A DNA stretch of 64,000 bases from positions 496,001 to 560,000 of the forward strand of contig JAHBUQ010000001.1 in NCBI GenBank assembly GCA_019637995.1, written 5' to 3'. Source of the DNA: Ignavibacteriota bacterium (GTDB taxonomy: Bacteria > Bacteroidota > Ignavibacteria > Kapaibacteriales > UBA2268). The notes beneath the pieces are model-generated. The model saw only the letters and a list, made by a program, of their open reading frames with translations, was not told where the DNA came from and made no database searches. Positions within the stretch are counted from its first letter, which is position 1, and each line of letters opens with the position of its first letter. Of this stretch, positions 26,934 to 35,865 are shown piece by piece. The translations under genes were made by a program, and so were the position numbers.

Positions 26934-29873
26934 TCAATACTTGAAAATTTCTTCTAATGTCAATTCTTTGATTTCACCTAACTGACTTAAAATTTCATAA
27001 TCAAGATTCTTCTTGTCAGCAATTATTAGAAAAGCGAACTTTTTGCCTTTTACTCTTTCATCGAAGAATTTTTCAAAATCTTTTAATGAAATTTTATCAA
27101 CTCTTTCGTAAATATCTTTTCTGCTGTCGTAGTCAATTCCGCGGTCATAATTGGACAGATAGCTCCAGAAAATTGATGATTTTGTAATTCTCTCTGTTTC
27201 GATTTTCTTCTTTAATCCAACTTTTGACTGCTCATATTGTTGCTCTGCATTTGGAACTTTGTTGAGAAGCTCAACCAAAGCATCGGTGGCAATTTTGATT
27301 TTATCCGGCTGAGTGCCTACAAATCCATAGATTAAATGTGGGTCAGCTGCTTTCGCTGGTACTGTATATGAAGCAAATGCAGAATATGCAAGTCCTCTTG
27401 CTTCACGAATTTCCTGAAATACTATTGACGAAAGACCTGAGCCGTAAAATTCACTGAACAAGCGTGCTTCAGGAAGAATATTCCTATCAAATGCCCGGTC
27501 TTTGGTAACAAGAAGAATATTTGACTGAACCATATCATAATCAACTACATATACTACATTTTTCTGATGCGCTATTTCATTGAATTTCAATGGCTTTGGA
27601 TAGTCTTTCAGATTAGTTGGAATTTTATGGTATTTCTCCACAAGTTTAGCGGCATTATCAGCATCTTTTCCGTAGTAAAATCCATAGTGTTTATAATTTG
27701 TAAGATCCTTTATTATATCGGTAAGTTCCTTGGGGTCAATTGCTTTCATTTCCTGTTCAGTCAGGCGGTAAGTAAATGGTGACATATCTCCATAAATGCC
27801 ATAATTCATCATTGCACCCCAAAGAATTGATCCCTTGTCAATTTTAGCATTTGCTCTGTCTTTCAAAATTGACTCAACATATTTTTCATAAATTTCTTTG
27901 TCCGGCTTGGCATTACTGAGAAGGTGTTCCAAAAGCCCGATGCCTTTTTCAAAGTTTTCCTCAAGACCGGAAATATAAACGTAGCTTCTGTCATCTCCGG
28001 ACATAACGCCATAATTTATACCCAATTTGTAAAATTCTTTACTTAAATCTTCAGGAGTGAATTTATCTGTTCCCAAGTATGGCAGATAATTAACAGCGTG
28101 AGGGAGTTTCAGATTATTCATTTTACCCATATCAAGTATGAAATAAAATGAGAATAAATTATTTACATGATTTTTGATAAATTTCAGTTCAATTCCATTG
28201 CTTAATTTCTTTACTCCGATTGAATCTTTGAAACTTACAAATACCGGTTTCAATGATGGTGGCTGAATTTTTACAAAATCTTCATAAAATTTTGAAGAGT
28301 TATCGCGATTCATTTCAATAGCAGTGATTTTGGGTTTGTCCACTTTTACTTTGCTTTCGTCTTTTCCGATTCTCTTATACAGAACAACATAGTTGTCTTT
28401 ATAAGTTTTGTTTGCAAAATCAATCACATCTTGTTTAGTAATTTTTTCCATTTTTGAAATATTACTGCAATAATCTTCCCAATTGGAATTATGTGCAAAA
28501 ACATTCACAAATGCGTGTGCGACACCGTTAGATTCCTCCATTCGTATGCGATTCAGCTTAAATTCATTGATAATTGCCTGAATGAGCCAATCTTCAAATT
28601 CACCTTTCTTCACCTTGTCAATTTGGGCTAAAAGTAAATCTTTCACTTCTTCAAGCGTCTGACCTTCTCGTGGTTCACCACCGAGAGTGTGCGTACCGTA
28701 GTAAATCATTGTTGATGCACTTGAATATGCAGATTGCACTTTCTGGCTTTTAACAAGATTTAAGTCAATCAGACCGGCTTTGGAATTATTCAGAATATAA
28801 TCCACCATTGTCGTCATATATCTGTCTTCTGTACTATAGCCGCCTGTTCTGAATGCGACGTTAACAAATTCAGGATTTGGTCCCAAAACCTCAACTGTAA
28901 CCGGTGAGCTAATTGGCTCCTCAACCGGTGAGTTGAATTTTGGCACATTACCTTTTTTCATTTTTCCGAAATACTTGTCAATTAACTGAATAGTTGGTTC
29001 AAAATCCAAATCTCCGGAAATACTTACTGCCATATTATTTGGAACATAATAAGTATTAAAATAATTGTGAATATTAACCATAGAAGGGTTTTTCAAATGC
29101 TCGGCTTTACCAATTACAGTCTGAGTTCCGTAAGGATGGAATTTGAATAGTGCAGCATCCAATGCCTCAGAGGCACGTGACCAGTCTTCATCCTGATACA
29201 TATTGAACTCTTCATAAACAGTTTCAAGCTCTGTATGGAATAACCTTAATACAAGTGAGCTGAATCTTTCGCTTTCAAGTTTAAGCCATTTTTCAAACTC
29301 ATTTGAAGGAATATCATTAATATAAACTGTACGCTCAGTGCTTGTATAGGCATTTGTACCTTTGGCGCCAATACTGCTAACCATTTTGTCATATTCACTT
29401 GGAACAGCAAATTTTGAGGCGAGCTGGGAAACGCTGTCAATAATTGCATAAATTTTCTTCTTTTCTTCCGGATTGTCAGTAGCTTTGTGCTTTTCGAACA
29501 AATCTGATAATTCCTGTAAATACTTGCTTTCTTTTTCCCAGTCTGAAGTTGCAATTTTCTGGGAACCTTTAAACATCATGTGCTCAAGGTAATGAGCAAG
29601 TCCTGTAGTTTCTTTTGGGTCATAAGTTGAGCCGGCTTTAACGGCAATAAATGTCTGCATTCTTGGTTCGTCGCGATTTTGTCTCAAAAATACTTTCAGA
29701 CCATTATCAAGAGTATAAATGCGTGCTTTCATTGGGTCATTTTCTACATATTCATACTGATAACCGGCATTGTCAAGAGCGGTTTTCGTTACAAATTGTG
29801 CGTTGATTTCGAGGAGCGACGAAATGGATAACAAGACAATTAGTATTGCTACTAATAACTTATAATTTTTCAT
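26934..29873 (-). CDS. Exported double M16 (pitrilysin-type) zinc peptidase
   Basis: The 979-aa product has a signal peptide (about residues 1-25) and two M16 units. The first carries the inverted zinc motif H-Y-L-E-H (His94, Glu97, His98 in GLAHYLEHMMFKGS) and the downstream zinc-ligand glutamate region (ETVYEEFNMY, about 220). The second half (about 530-979) is the inactive, substrate-cradling unit, with GLAYSAFASYTVP-type conserved strands. This matches large insulysin/pitrilysin-like periplasmic proteases that degrade oligopeptides and transit-type peptides. It is monocistronic, with a strong promoter and terminator of its own. Confidence 0.92.
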   Translation of the reverse strand: MKNYKLLVAILIVLLSISSLLEINAQFVTKTALDNAGYQYEYVENDPMKARIYTLDNGLKVFLRQNRDEPRMQTFIAVKAGSTYDPKETTGLAHYLEHMMFKGSQKIATSDWEKESKYLQELSDLFEKHKATDNPEEKKKIYAIIDSVSQLASKFAVPSEYDKMVSSIGAKGTNAYTSTERTVYINDIPSNEFEKWLKLESERFSSLVLRLFHTELETVYEEFNMYQDEDWSRASEALDAALFKFHPYGTQTVIGKAEHLKNPSMVNIHNYFNTYYVPNNMAVSISGDLDFEPTIQLIDKYFGKMKKGNVPKFNSPVEEPISSPVTVEVLGPNPEFVNVAFRTGGYSTEDRYMTTMVDYILNNSKAGLIDLNLVKSQKVQSAYSSASTMIYYGTHTLGGEPREGQTLEEVKDLLLAQIDKVKKGEFEDWLIQAIINEFKLNRIRMEESNGVAHAFVNVFAHNSNWEDYCSNISKMEKITKQDVIDFANKTYKDNYVVLYKRIGKDESKVKVDKPKITAIEMNRDNSSKFYEDFVKIQPPSLKPVFVSFKDSIGVKKLSNGIELKFIKNHVNNLFSFYFILDMGKMNNLKLPHAVNYLPYLGTDKFTPEDLSKEFYKLGINYGVMSGDDRSYVYISGLEENFEKGIGLLEHLLSNAKPDKEIYEKYVESILKDRANAKIDKGSILWGAMMNYGIYGDMSPFTYRLTEQEMKAIDPKELTDIIKDLTNYKHYGFYYGKDADNAAKLVEKYHKIPTNLKDYPKPLKFNEIAHQKNVVYVVDYDMVQSNILLVTKDRAFDRNILPEARLFSEFYGSGLSSIVFQEIREARGLAYSAFASYTVPAKAADPHLIYGFVGTQPDKIKIATDALVELLNKVPNAEQQYEQSKVGLKKKIETERITKSSIFWSYLSNYDRGIDYDSRKDIYERVDKISLKDFEKFFDERVKGKKFAFLIIADKKNLDYEILSQLGEIKELTLEEIFKY

Positions 29874-29908
29874 AATTATAAATCCAAAAAATTGAAAAAA
29901 TGATTATT

Positions 29909-29941
29909 CAAAAATATGAAAAATAACTCACTTTCGGCAAA
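29909..29941 (-). promoter_or_regulatory. Bacteroidota-type promoter for the M16 protease gene
   Basis: On the minus strand TTTG (29941-29938) and TATTTTTG (29916-29909) are separated by 21 bases, and the -7 box is 35 bases before the ATG at 29873. Both elements match the consensus. Confidence 0.62.
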
Positions 29942-30216
29942 TTTTTTGGACAAAATCATAAAATATTCAACTTAATTAAGATGTTTTTCTTATACTATCC
30001 AACTAATTACATTTATGAAGTGTAATCTATACATATTGTTGCTATTCCTGCTACATAATGATTCTTATGTTCATTTATTTCATAATCTATTGTATATTAA
30101 TTCACTTATATTGTAATTTAAATACTACTCTGCAATTAAAATAATAATGATATAATTTCTTCATAAATTATTATTGTTTAATTCGTTATTGAATATTTAA
30201 ATAAGCAAAAATTCTT
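29942..30216. other. AT-rich divergent intergenic region
   Basis: The 343-base gap between divergent genes holds the promoter of the M16 gene at one end. The rest is AT-rich, with no reading frame, hairpin or clear promoter for the plus-strand gene at 30217 that I can support. Confidence 0.5.
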
Positions 30217-32583
30217 ATGTCAAAGTTCATTTTTTATATATTATTGTTTGTTTTTGGATTCTCTTTAACAAATGCAAATTGGAAAAAAAACACCAATATG
30301 CCAAGAGAATATCAGAATGTAATTTATCTCGATGTTTTTTTCCTGCCAGACAATCCGCAATTAGGCTGGATTTGTGGATATGAAGGTAAAACATTACGAA
30401 CAACAGATGGCGGCATAAGTTGGTTTGGCAGTCGGATATTTAATCAAATTGGTATGCCCCGTGAAGTTCAGCTTGAAAGTATTCATTTCAAGACAGAGTT
30501 AGTTGGTTATACATCCGGACCTGATTTAATTACAGGGTTTGGAGTTATTTACAAGACAACAGATGGTGGGGCTACGTGGTTTGATATCACTCCAGCAAAT
30601 GTAACCGACTTATGGGGGACATATTTTCTTACTGAAGACATAGGTTTGGTGATTGGTGGAGGTTGTGGCAGTTCACAATATTTCTGGCGTACAGTAAATG
30701 GCGGTCAAACATGGACTTCCGTAATTTACAATCATCCCGGAAGTAAAATGTCAGATGCTATTTTGTATGAGGAGAATGGTTTGGCTTATGCTGTTGGCAG
30801 TGGTACTTTATGGAAAAGTAACAACGGCGGTAGGAGCTGGCTTCCAATTTCAAATACCGGTGGAATGGATTGGCATGAGGAAATTACGCGGGTTGACAAT
30901 ACATTTTTGATACCTTATTCTGAAGGTTGTTTTGGCAGTACGGTTACCAGTGTCGGTGGAGTGAGAATTACTCATGATGAAGGCAGAACCTGGTCTCAGT
31001 TTAATACAGGAGCTCCAATGTTCGGCTCATTTTTACATGACAAGGACAGAGGATGGGGAGTAGGGTTTAATCAAACTGTAATTTATACAAGCGATGGAGG
31101 AAAAACGTGGGTGCCAAGGAATTGCGGTATTGAGCCAGGAGCAACTATGGATGATATATGGTTTATAGATGATACAACCGGATGGGTGGTTGGTAGTGGA
31201 GTTTATGAATTTTACATACCAAATGCAGACCCGCCCAAAATCACATCAGAAAAGGGTTTCTCAATTTGTGAAGGTGATACAATTGAGCTTGTTGCATCTG
31301 AAGGCTATGATGCATATATTTGGTCAAGCGGGCAGACTACAAGAAGTGTTTTAGTAACCAAGCCCGGTAATTATTTCGTAAGGGGATTTATAGATTCGAT
31401 TTGTTACGATGGTATGTCAGAAGCGGTGAACATACAATTTTATCAAAGGACAGTACCGGAATTTCTTTTAAGTTCAGGAGGTCAGCCCTGCAAGGGAGAA
31501 TCTGCGATTTTATCCCTTAAAGGTGATTTTCAGTATTATGAATGGTTCGACGGAAGCAATGAAAGTGAAATTGAAATAACAGAATCAGGTGTTTATTCTA
31601 TCAAACTTATTGATTCAAATGGATGTGAAATAAATGATTCGTTTGAAGTTATGTTTCGACCTAACCCTGAACCTGAAATATTGAATATTGGCAGAAAGAA
31701 TTTCTGTATTGGCGATTCTGTGCTTCTTTTCACTTCGGAAATTTATTCAAATTATATGTGGTTTAAGTCAGGTTCCAATGATGTGGTATCAATCAATCGT
31801 GAATATTGGGCAGATGAATCAGGTACTTATTATGTGATGGTTGAAAATGAATATGGATGTGTCGGTTTATCTGATATTGTAATTATCACAGTTCGAAATG
31901 AAACCGATATACTTGAATTTACCCTGACTGATGAAAAGTATTTTAGTTTAGACTCTGCATATTACAGCCAATTAAACTGTCGTATGCTCCGGATAACCAA
32001 CTCAGGCAATCGCACTTATACTCTTGAAGATGTTTATATTTTCAAGAATATTGCATTTTCTACTCCTCAGAGTCAGTTTCCAATTATGATTCCCTCGGGC
32101 GAAACTGTAATGCTGAAGGTTTGTTTCTCGCCTGGCAGATTGGGAGAAAATCTGGACTCTCTGATTTTAGCAGATGTTTGCACCGATAGACTTATTGAAT
32201 TATTGGGATTTGGAATAAATGAAGGATTTGAAGATTTAACTAAATGCGAGGTGCCGCTAATATTTGAATTAAACAGTTTTGCAGGACAATCATTCTCATT
32301 TGGTTTAGGTAATGCTGTGCCCAATCCTGCCAATGAATTAGTTAAAGTGCAGTTCTCATCTTCAAATAATGACAATGTTGCAGATAATATGAATATCAGA
32401 ATATTTAATAGTATAGGAAATCAAGTATACGCCGGTCATAGAATACTTTCTTCAAAAAATCAAGCAGGCTATATTAATGGCGAAATATTTATTAATACAA
32501 GTGAATTATTATCAGGTTTATACGTCATTGCAATAGAAATTTATGGAGAAATTCTCACCGAAAAATTTACGGTATTCAAATAA
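30217..32583 (+). CDS. Secreted YCF48/Asp-box propeller protein with T9SS sorting domain
   Basis: The 788-aa product has a signal peptide (to about residue 20). A six-Asp-box propeller (residues 25-335; TTDGGISW, TTDGGATW, TVNGGQTW, SNNGGRSW, THDEGRTW, TSDGGKTW) resembles the YCF48/Hcf136 type. Two or three Ig-like/PKD-like modules follow (about 345-560; ICEGDTIELVAS, YIWSSGQTTRSVLVTKPGNYFV). Next are a domain with paired-strand features (VMLKVCFSPG) and a C-terminal sorting domain (NAVPNPANELVKVQF ... LSGLYVIAIEIYGEILTEKFTVFK). Its stop overlaps the start of the next gene by one base, so the glycosyltransferase and transporter genes are probably cotranscribed with it. Confidence 0.84.
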   Translation: MSKFIFYILLFVFGFSLTNANWKKNTNMPREYQNVIYLDVFFLPDNPQLGWICGYEGKTLRTTDGGISWFGSRIFNQIGMPREVQLESIHFKTELVGYTSGPDLITGFGVIYKTTDGGATWFDITPANVTDLWGTYFLTEDIGLVIGGGCGSSQYFWRTVNGGQTWTSVIYNHPGSKMSDAILYEENGLAYAVGSGTLWKSNNGGRSWLPISNTGGMDWHEEITRVDNTFLIPYSEGCFGSTVTSVGGVRITHDEGRTWSQFNTGAPMFGSFLHDKDRGWGVGFNQTVIYTSDGGKTWVPRNCGIEPGATMDDIWFIDDTTGWVVGSGVYEFYIPNADPPKITSEKGFSICEGDTIELVASEGYDAYIWSSGQTTRSVLVTKPGNYFVRGFIDSICYDGMSEAVNIQFYQRTVPEFLLSSGGQPCKGESAILSLKGDFQYYEWFDGSNESEIEITESGVYSIKLIDSNGCEINDSFEVMFRPNPEPEILNIGRKNFCIGDSVLLFTSEIYSNYMWFKSGSNDVVSINREYWADESGTYYVMVENEYGCVGLSDIVIITVRNETDILEFTLTDEKYFSLDSAYYSQLNCRMLRITNSGNRTYTLEDVYIFKNIAFSTPQSQFPIMIPSGETVMLKVCFSPGRLGENLDSLILADVCTDRLIELLGFGINEGFEDLTKCEVPLIFELNSFAGQSFSFGLGNAVPNPANELVKVQFSSSNNDNVADNMNIRIFNSIGNQVYAGHRILSSKNQAGYINGEIFINTSELLSGLYVIAIEIYGEILTEKFTVFK

Positions 32584-33704
32584 TGTCTGGTTTAAAATTT
32601 GATGTTTGTATAGTTTGTCTAAATTATATTAGTAATGATGCTCGCTCTCTAAACCTTGCCATTTCTCTTGTTAATATGGGAAAGAAAGTTGCAGTTTTGT
32701 GTTTAAAAGATAATCTTAGTTATAAATATTGTTTTGAGCTGTTAACTGTTGATATCGAAAAAGGGGAGAGGCTACTTAAAAAGATGTATATTTTTTATTC
32801 TGCCGGAAAGAATTTTAAGATAATTTCTGATTATTATGTTGCAGCCGAACTTTATTCATTGCCTTTAGCGAGCTATTTGGCTGGCAGAAGCTCTGCAAAA
32901 CTGATATATGATTCAAGAGAAATTTTCTCAGCTATTGGTAACACATTTGACCAGCCACTAAAACAAAAATTCTTTACTTATTTAGAGAAATATTATATCC
33001 ACAAAGTTGACTCAGTTATTGTTTCAGGCAAGCTCGATGCTGAGTATTTAAAAGGATTGTTCCCTAAAAAAATCAGATTCCATTTGATTATGAATGTCCC
33101 TGAATACCAACCTCCTGTTAAATCAAATTTATTAAGGCAAGAGTTTCTGATTGATGATACAACTAGAATTTTAATCTATCAGGGTATGATAATGAAAGGC
33201 AGAGGTATCGAGCCTGCCATAAGAGCTATTGAGGGTTTAGAGCAATGTGCTCTTGTAATAATGGGGCAGGGAGATGAAATGAAAAATTATTTTGAGAAAT
33301 TGGTCTTAGAATTAAATCTTCAAAATAAAGTATTTTTCAAATCATTTGTTCCATATAAAGAGCTCCACAAATGGACTTCATCTGCTGATATTGGGCTTGC
33401 ACTCTTCGAGCCAATCTCTTTATCGTATAAACTGGCTTTGCCAAATAAACTGTTTGAATATTGTATGGCGGGTCTGCCTTCTATTTCTACAAATCTTCCT
33501 GCAATTTCTGATGTTTCAATAAAATATAATTTCACAAAATTGATTGATTATCCAATTAATATCTCAAAATTGCAGCAAAATATCATTGAAATATCATTGC
33601 CTGCTAATTATCAAATTATGTCAGGCTCTGCCCTCGAAGCTTCAAAAAAATTCAATTATCAAAATCAACTACCTGTGATTAAGGAGATTTTTAACAAATT
33701 ATGA
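32583..33704 (+). CDS. Glycosyltransferase family 4-like protein
   Basis: The 373-aa product has a GT-B fold. The N-terminal half has FDVCIVCLNYISNDARS and DSREIFS. The C-terminal half has the donor-binding part (ILIYQGMIMKGRGIEPAIRAIEG, LVIMGQGDEM, and PNKLFEYCMAGLPSISTNLPA with the E-x7-E-like ending). It transfers an activated sugar to an unknown acceptor, probably on the cytoplasmic face of the membrane. The TAATG overlap with the preceding T9SS gene and the ATGA overlap with the following transporter gene suggest translational coupling. A role in decorating the surface protein is possible but unproven. Confidence 0.85.
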   Translation: MSGLKFDVCIVCLNYISNDARSLNLAISLVNMGKKVAVLCLKDNLSYKYCFELLTVDIEKGERLLKKMYIFYSAGKNFKIISDYYVAAELYSLPLASYLAGRSSAKLIYDSREIFSAIGNTFDQPLKQKFFTYLEKYYIHKVDSVIVSGKLDAEYLKGLFPKKIRFHLIMNVPEYQPPVKSNLLRQEFLIDDTTRILIYQGMIMKGRGIEPAIRAIEGLEQCALVIMGQGDEMKNYFEKLVLELNLQNKVFFKSFVPYKELHKWTSSADIGLALFEPISLSYKLALPNKLFEYCMAGLPSISTNLPAISDVSIKYNFTKLIDYPINISKLQQNIIEISLPANYQIMSGSALEASKKFNYQNQLPVIKEIFNKL

Positions 33705-34561
33705 TGAATTTCATAATATTTCTTCAGCAGCTTATCTCTTCATCAACCCATATAGTTGCAAAGGGAGTTACTAACGAGCTCGAACCTGTGCTGATACTTC
33801 TTTTCAGAGCGTTGATTGCAACTTCTGTTTATTTTGCTTATCTTGCAATCAGAAGAAGTAGCTGGAAAAGAATTGAGCCACGTGACTGGTGGCTGGTAGC
33901 ACTTTTGGGGATATTAAATATACCACTCAATCAATACTTCTTTCTCGTTGGAATTTCTCATACAACGGCACCAAATGTTTCGCTTGCTTATGCTTTGACT
34001 CCGGTTTTTGTGTTTATTGTCGCTGCAATCTTTCTTAAAGAGAAGGTAACATTTTTGAAAATTGTAGGTATAGCCATAGCTGTATCAGGTGCTATTGTAT
34101 TACTTTCAGAGAAAGGATTTAATTTCAGCTCAGAAACTATGAAAGGCGATATTTTCGCATTAATGGCAAGCTTTTCTTGGGGACTCTATACTATAATAGG
34201 AAGAAATTTTACTAGAAAATACGGAGCAATTTATTCTACTGCCTTGGCTATGGCATCAGGTGCTTTCTTTTTTATACCGGTATTTTTCACATTTGGTGGC
34301 AATTTGGATATAAGTCATATTACAATACTTAATTGGGGGCAACTTTTATATCTTGGAGCAATAACTTCGGGGCTTGGATATGCTCTATGGTTTTACGCAT
34401 TAAAGAAAATTGAGGCATCTAAACTTGCAGTATTTAATAATTTCCAACCCGTTCTTACAGCAATACTTGCATTTCTAATTTTTGGTACTCATGTTACTGA
34501 ATATTTTATTATTGGAGGAATTATGATTATTGCCGGAGTTATTCTTACACAAAAAGGTTAA
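33701..34561 (+). CDS. EamA/DMT family transporter
   Basis: The 286-aa product has ten predicted membrane helices in two EamA repeats (about 1-135 and 145-286). Motifs include LLGILNIPLNQYFFLVGISHTTAPNVSLAYALTPVFVF in the first repeat and FFIPVFF...YLGAITSGLGYALWFYALKKIEASKLAVFNNFQPVLTAILAFLIFG in the second. The family exports or exchanges metabolites such as amino acids or nucleotide sugars; substrate cannot be assigned. The start overlaps the preceding stop by four bases (ATGA), implying coupling. Confidence 0.9.
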   Translation: MMNFIIFLQQLISSSTHIVAKGVTNELEPVLILLFRALIATSVYFAYLAIRRSSWKRIEPRDWWLVALLGILNIPLNQYFFLVGISHTTAPNVSLAYALTPVFVFIVAAIFLKEKVTFLKIVGIAIAVSGAIVLLSEKGFNFSSETMKGDIFALMASFSWGLYTIIGRNFTRKYGAIYSTALAMASGAFFFIPVFFTFGGNLDISHITILNWGQLLYLGAITSGLGYALWFYALKKIEASKLAVFNNFQPVLTAILAFLIFGTHVTEYFIIGGIMIIAGVILTQKG

Positions 34562-34664
34562 GTAAATAAAATAGTTATAATACAATCTTTTAAATTATTA
34601 TTTTGCTGGTTTGTAAAAATTGTATAATTTAGTAATCTAATCACAAACAAATTTGAAAAATATT

Positions 34665-35834
34665 ATGTTCGAACATCAAATTAAGTATGAGTATGACCGC
34701 ATAAGTGAAATTTCTGAGGAGATTTCTAATATTAATTTTGTCAGCTTGTCAGAAATTTTCTCAGATGATAATTTTTACTATAATTATTTCAGAGCAATAG
34801 CAAATTATCAGAATTTTCAGAATTTGGCTCTATTATCATCGACTGATTATTATCCTAATAATTTACTTACAAATGCCGATGCAGAAGCTGCCTTGAGCAA
34901 TTATCAAATATTATATTCCGAAATCAGTAAAGAACAAGTTTCTCAGATGCTTGGCACTGCAGTTGATTTGAGATTTAATTATATCATCAGACCAATAACA
35001 ACTATTGTTTCATTCATTTTCTCTGAGAATCTAACTATTTCAGCGATAGAAGCTAATCATAAAATTAGTTATTTCTCAGGTCACAATGAAATAGTCAATC
35101 TTTCTAAAGAAATCATTGCAGAAGTTCTCAATAGAAATAAAATTGATTTTATACACAAGCCGGCTTTTGAAAAATCTTTAAAAACAGCTCTGCAAAAGCA
35201 TTTAGCTAATCTTGATGCTGAAGGTATCGTTGATTTTGCTGATGATGTGTACGAATTGTTTTTAGAGTTGGACGCAAGAGAACTTATTAATTTATCTCTA
35301 ATGATATTCTTCGATGATTTGGAAATATACGGATTGGTTGATTTACTCGAAGAAAACAATCAACAATTAGCTTCGTTTGATAAATCTTTACTTGTAGGCA
35401 TTATTGAGAATAATGTTTCTGAGATAGATATTGGTTTCGAACATGGTGAATTAATAGAAGATTCGAGTGAGGAATCTAGAAATATTGAATTAGAAGATTT
35501 CAATTTTTCCGAGAATATTAATGAAAGTGAAGCAGTAAATGAACTAGTTGATGAAATTGAGGATATTACCAATCACCCGGCTGATATTAACAATGATTTT
35601 CAAATAGTTGATTTTCTTGATAATGAGAATGTTAACCATAATTTAAATCATGATATTGAAATTGACAATCCAACGGTGAAATTTGATGAAACAGAGTTTG
35701 ATAACGATTTAATTGCCTTTAAAAATATTATATCTGAGTTACCAACTCGCGATATAGAAGATAACGATACTAATCTTGACAGTTATCTTGGAAAGTTCTC
35801 AGATATACTTGAAGAATTGAAAAACATTGATTAA
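34665..35834 (+). CDS. Acidic protein of unknown function
   Basis: The first frame begins with a TTG at 34653; I prefer the ATG at 34665, giving 389 aa. Residues 1-230 look like a compact helical domain (for example AEAALSNYQILYSEISKEQVSQM, EIVNLSKEIIAEVLNRNKIDF, VDFADDVYELFLELDARELINLS). The remaining about 160 residues are very acidic and rich in Asp, Glu and Asn, with few hydrophobic blocks, so probably disordered. There is no signal peptide, membrane segment or recognised family. It lies 103 bases after the DMT gene and 31 before hutI; no functional link is evident. Confidence 0.6.
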   Translation: MFEHQIKYEYDRISEISEEISNINFVSLSEIFSDDNFYYNYFRAIANYQNFQNLALLSSTDYYPNNLLTNADAEAALSNYQILYSEISKEQVSQMLGTAVDLRFNYIIRPITTIVSFIFSENLTISAIEANHKISYFSGHNEIVNLSKEIIAEVLNRNKIDFIHKPAFEKSLKTALQKHLANLDAEGIVDFADDVYELFLELDARELINLSLMIFFDDLEIYGLVDLLEENNQQLASFDKSLLVGIIENNVSEIDIGFEHGELIEDSSEESRNIELEDFNFSENINESEAVNELVDEIEDITNHPADINNDFQIVDFLDNENVNHNLNHDIEIDNPTVKFDETEFDNDLIAFKNIISELPTRDIEDNDTNLDSYLGKFSDILEELKNID

Positions 35835-35865
35835 TAATATATAAATTAAAATATTGATATTTAAA

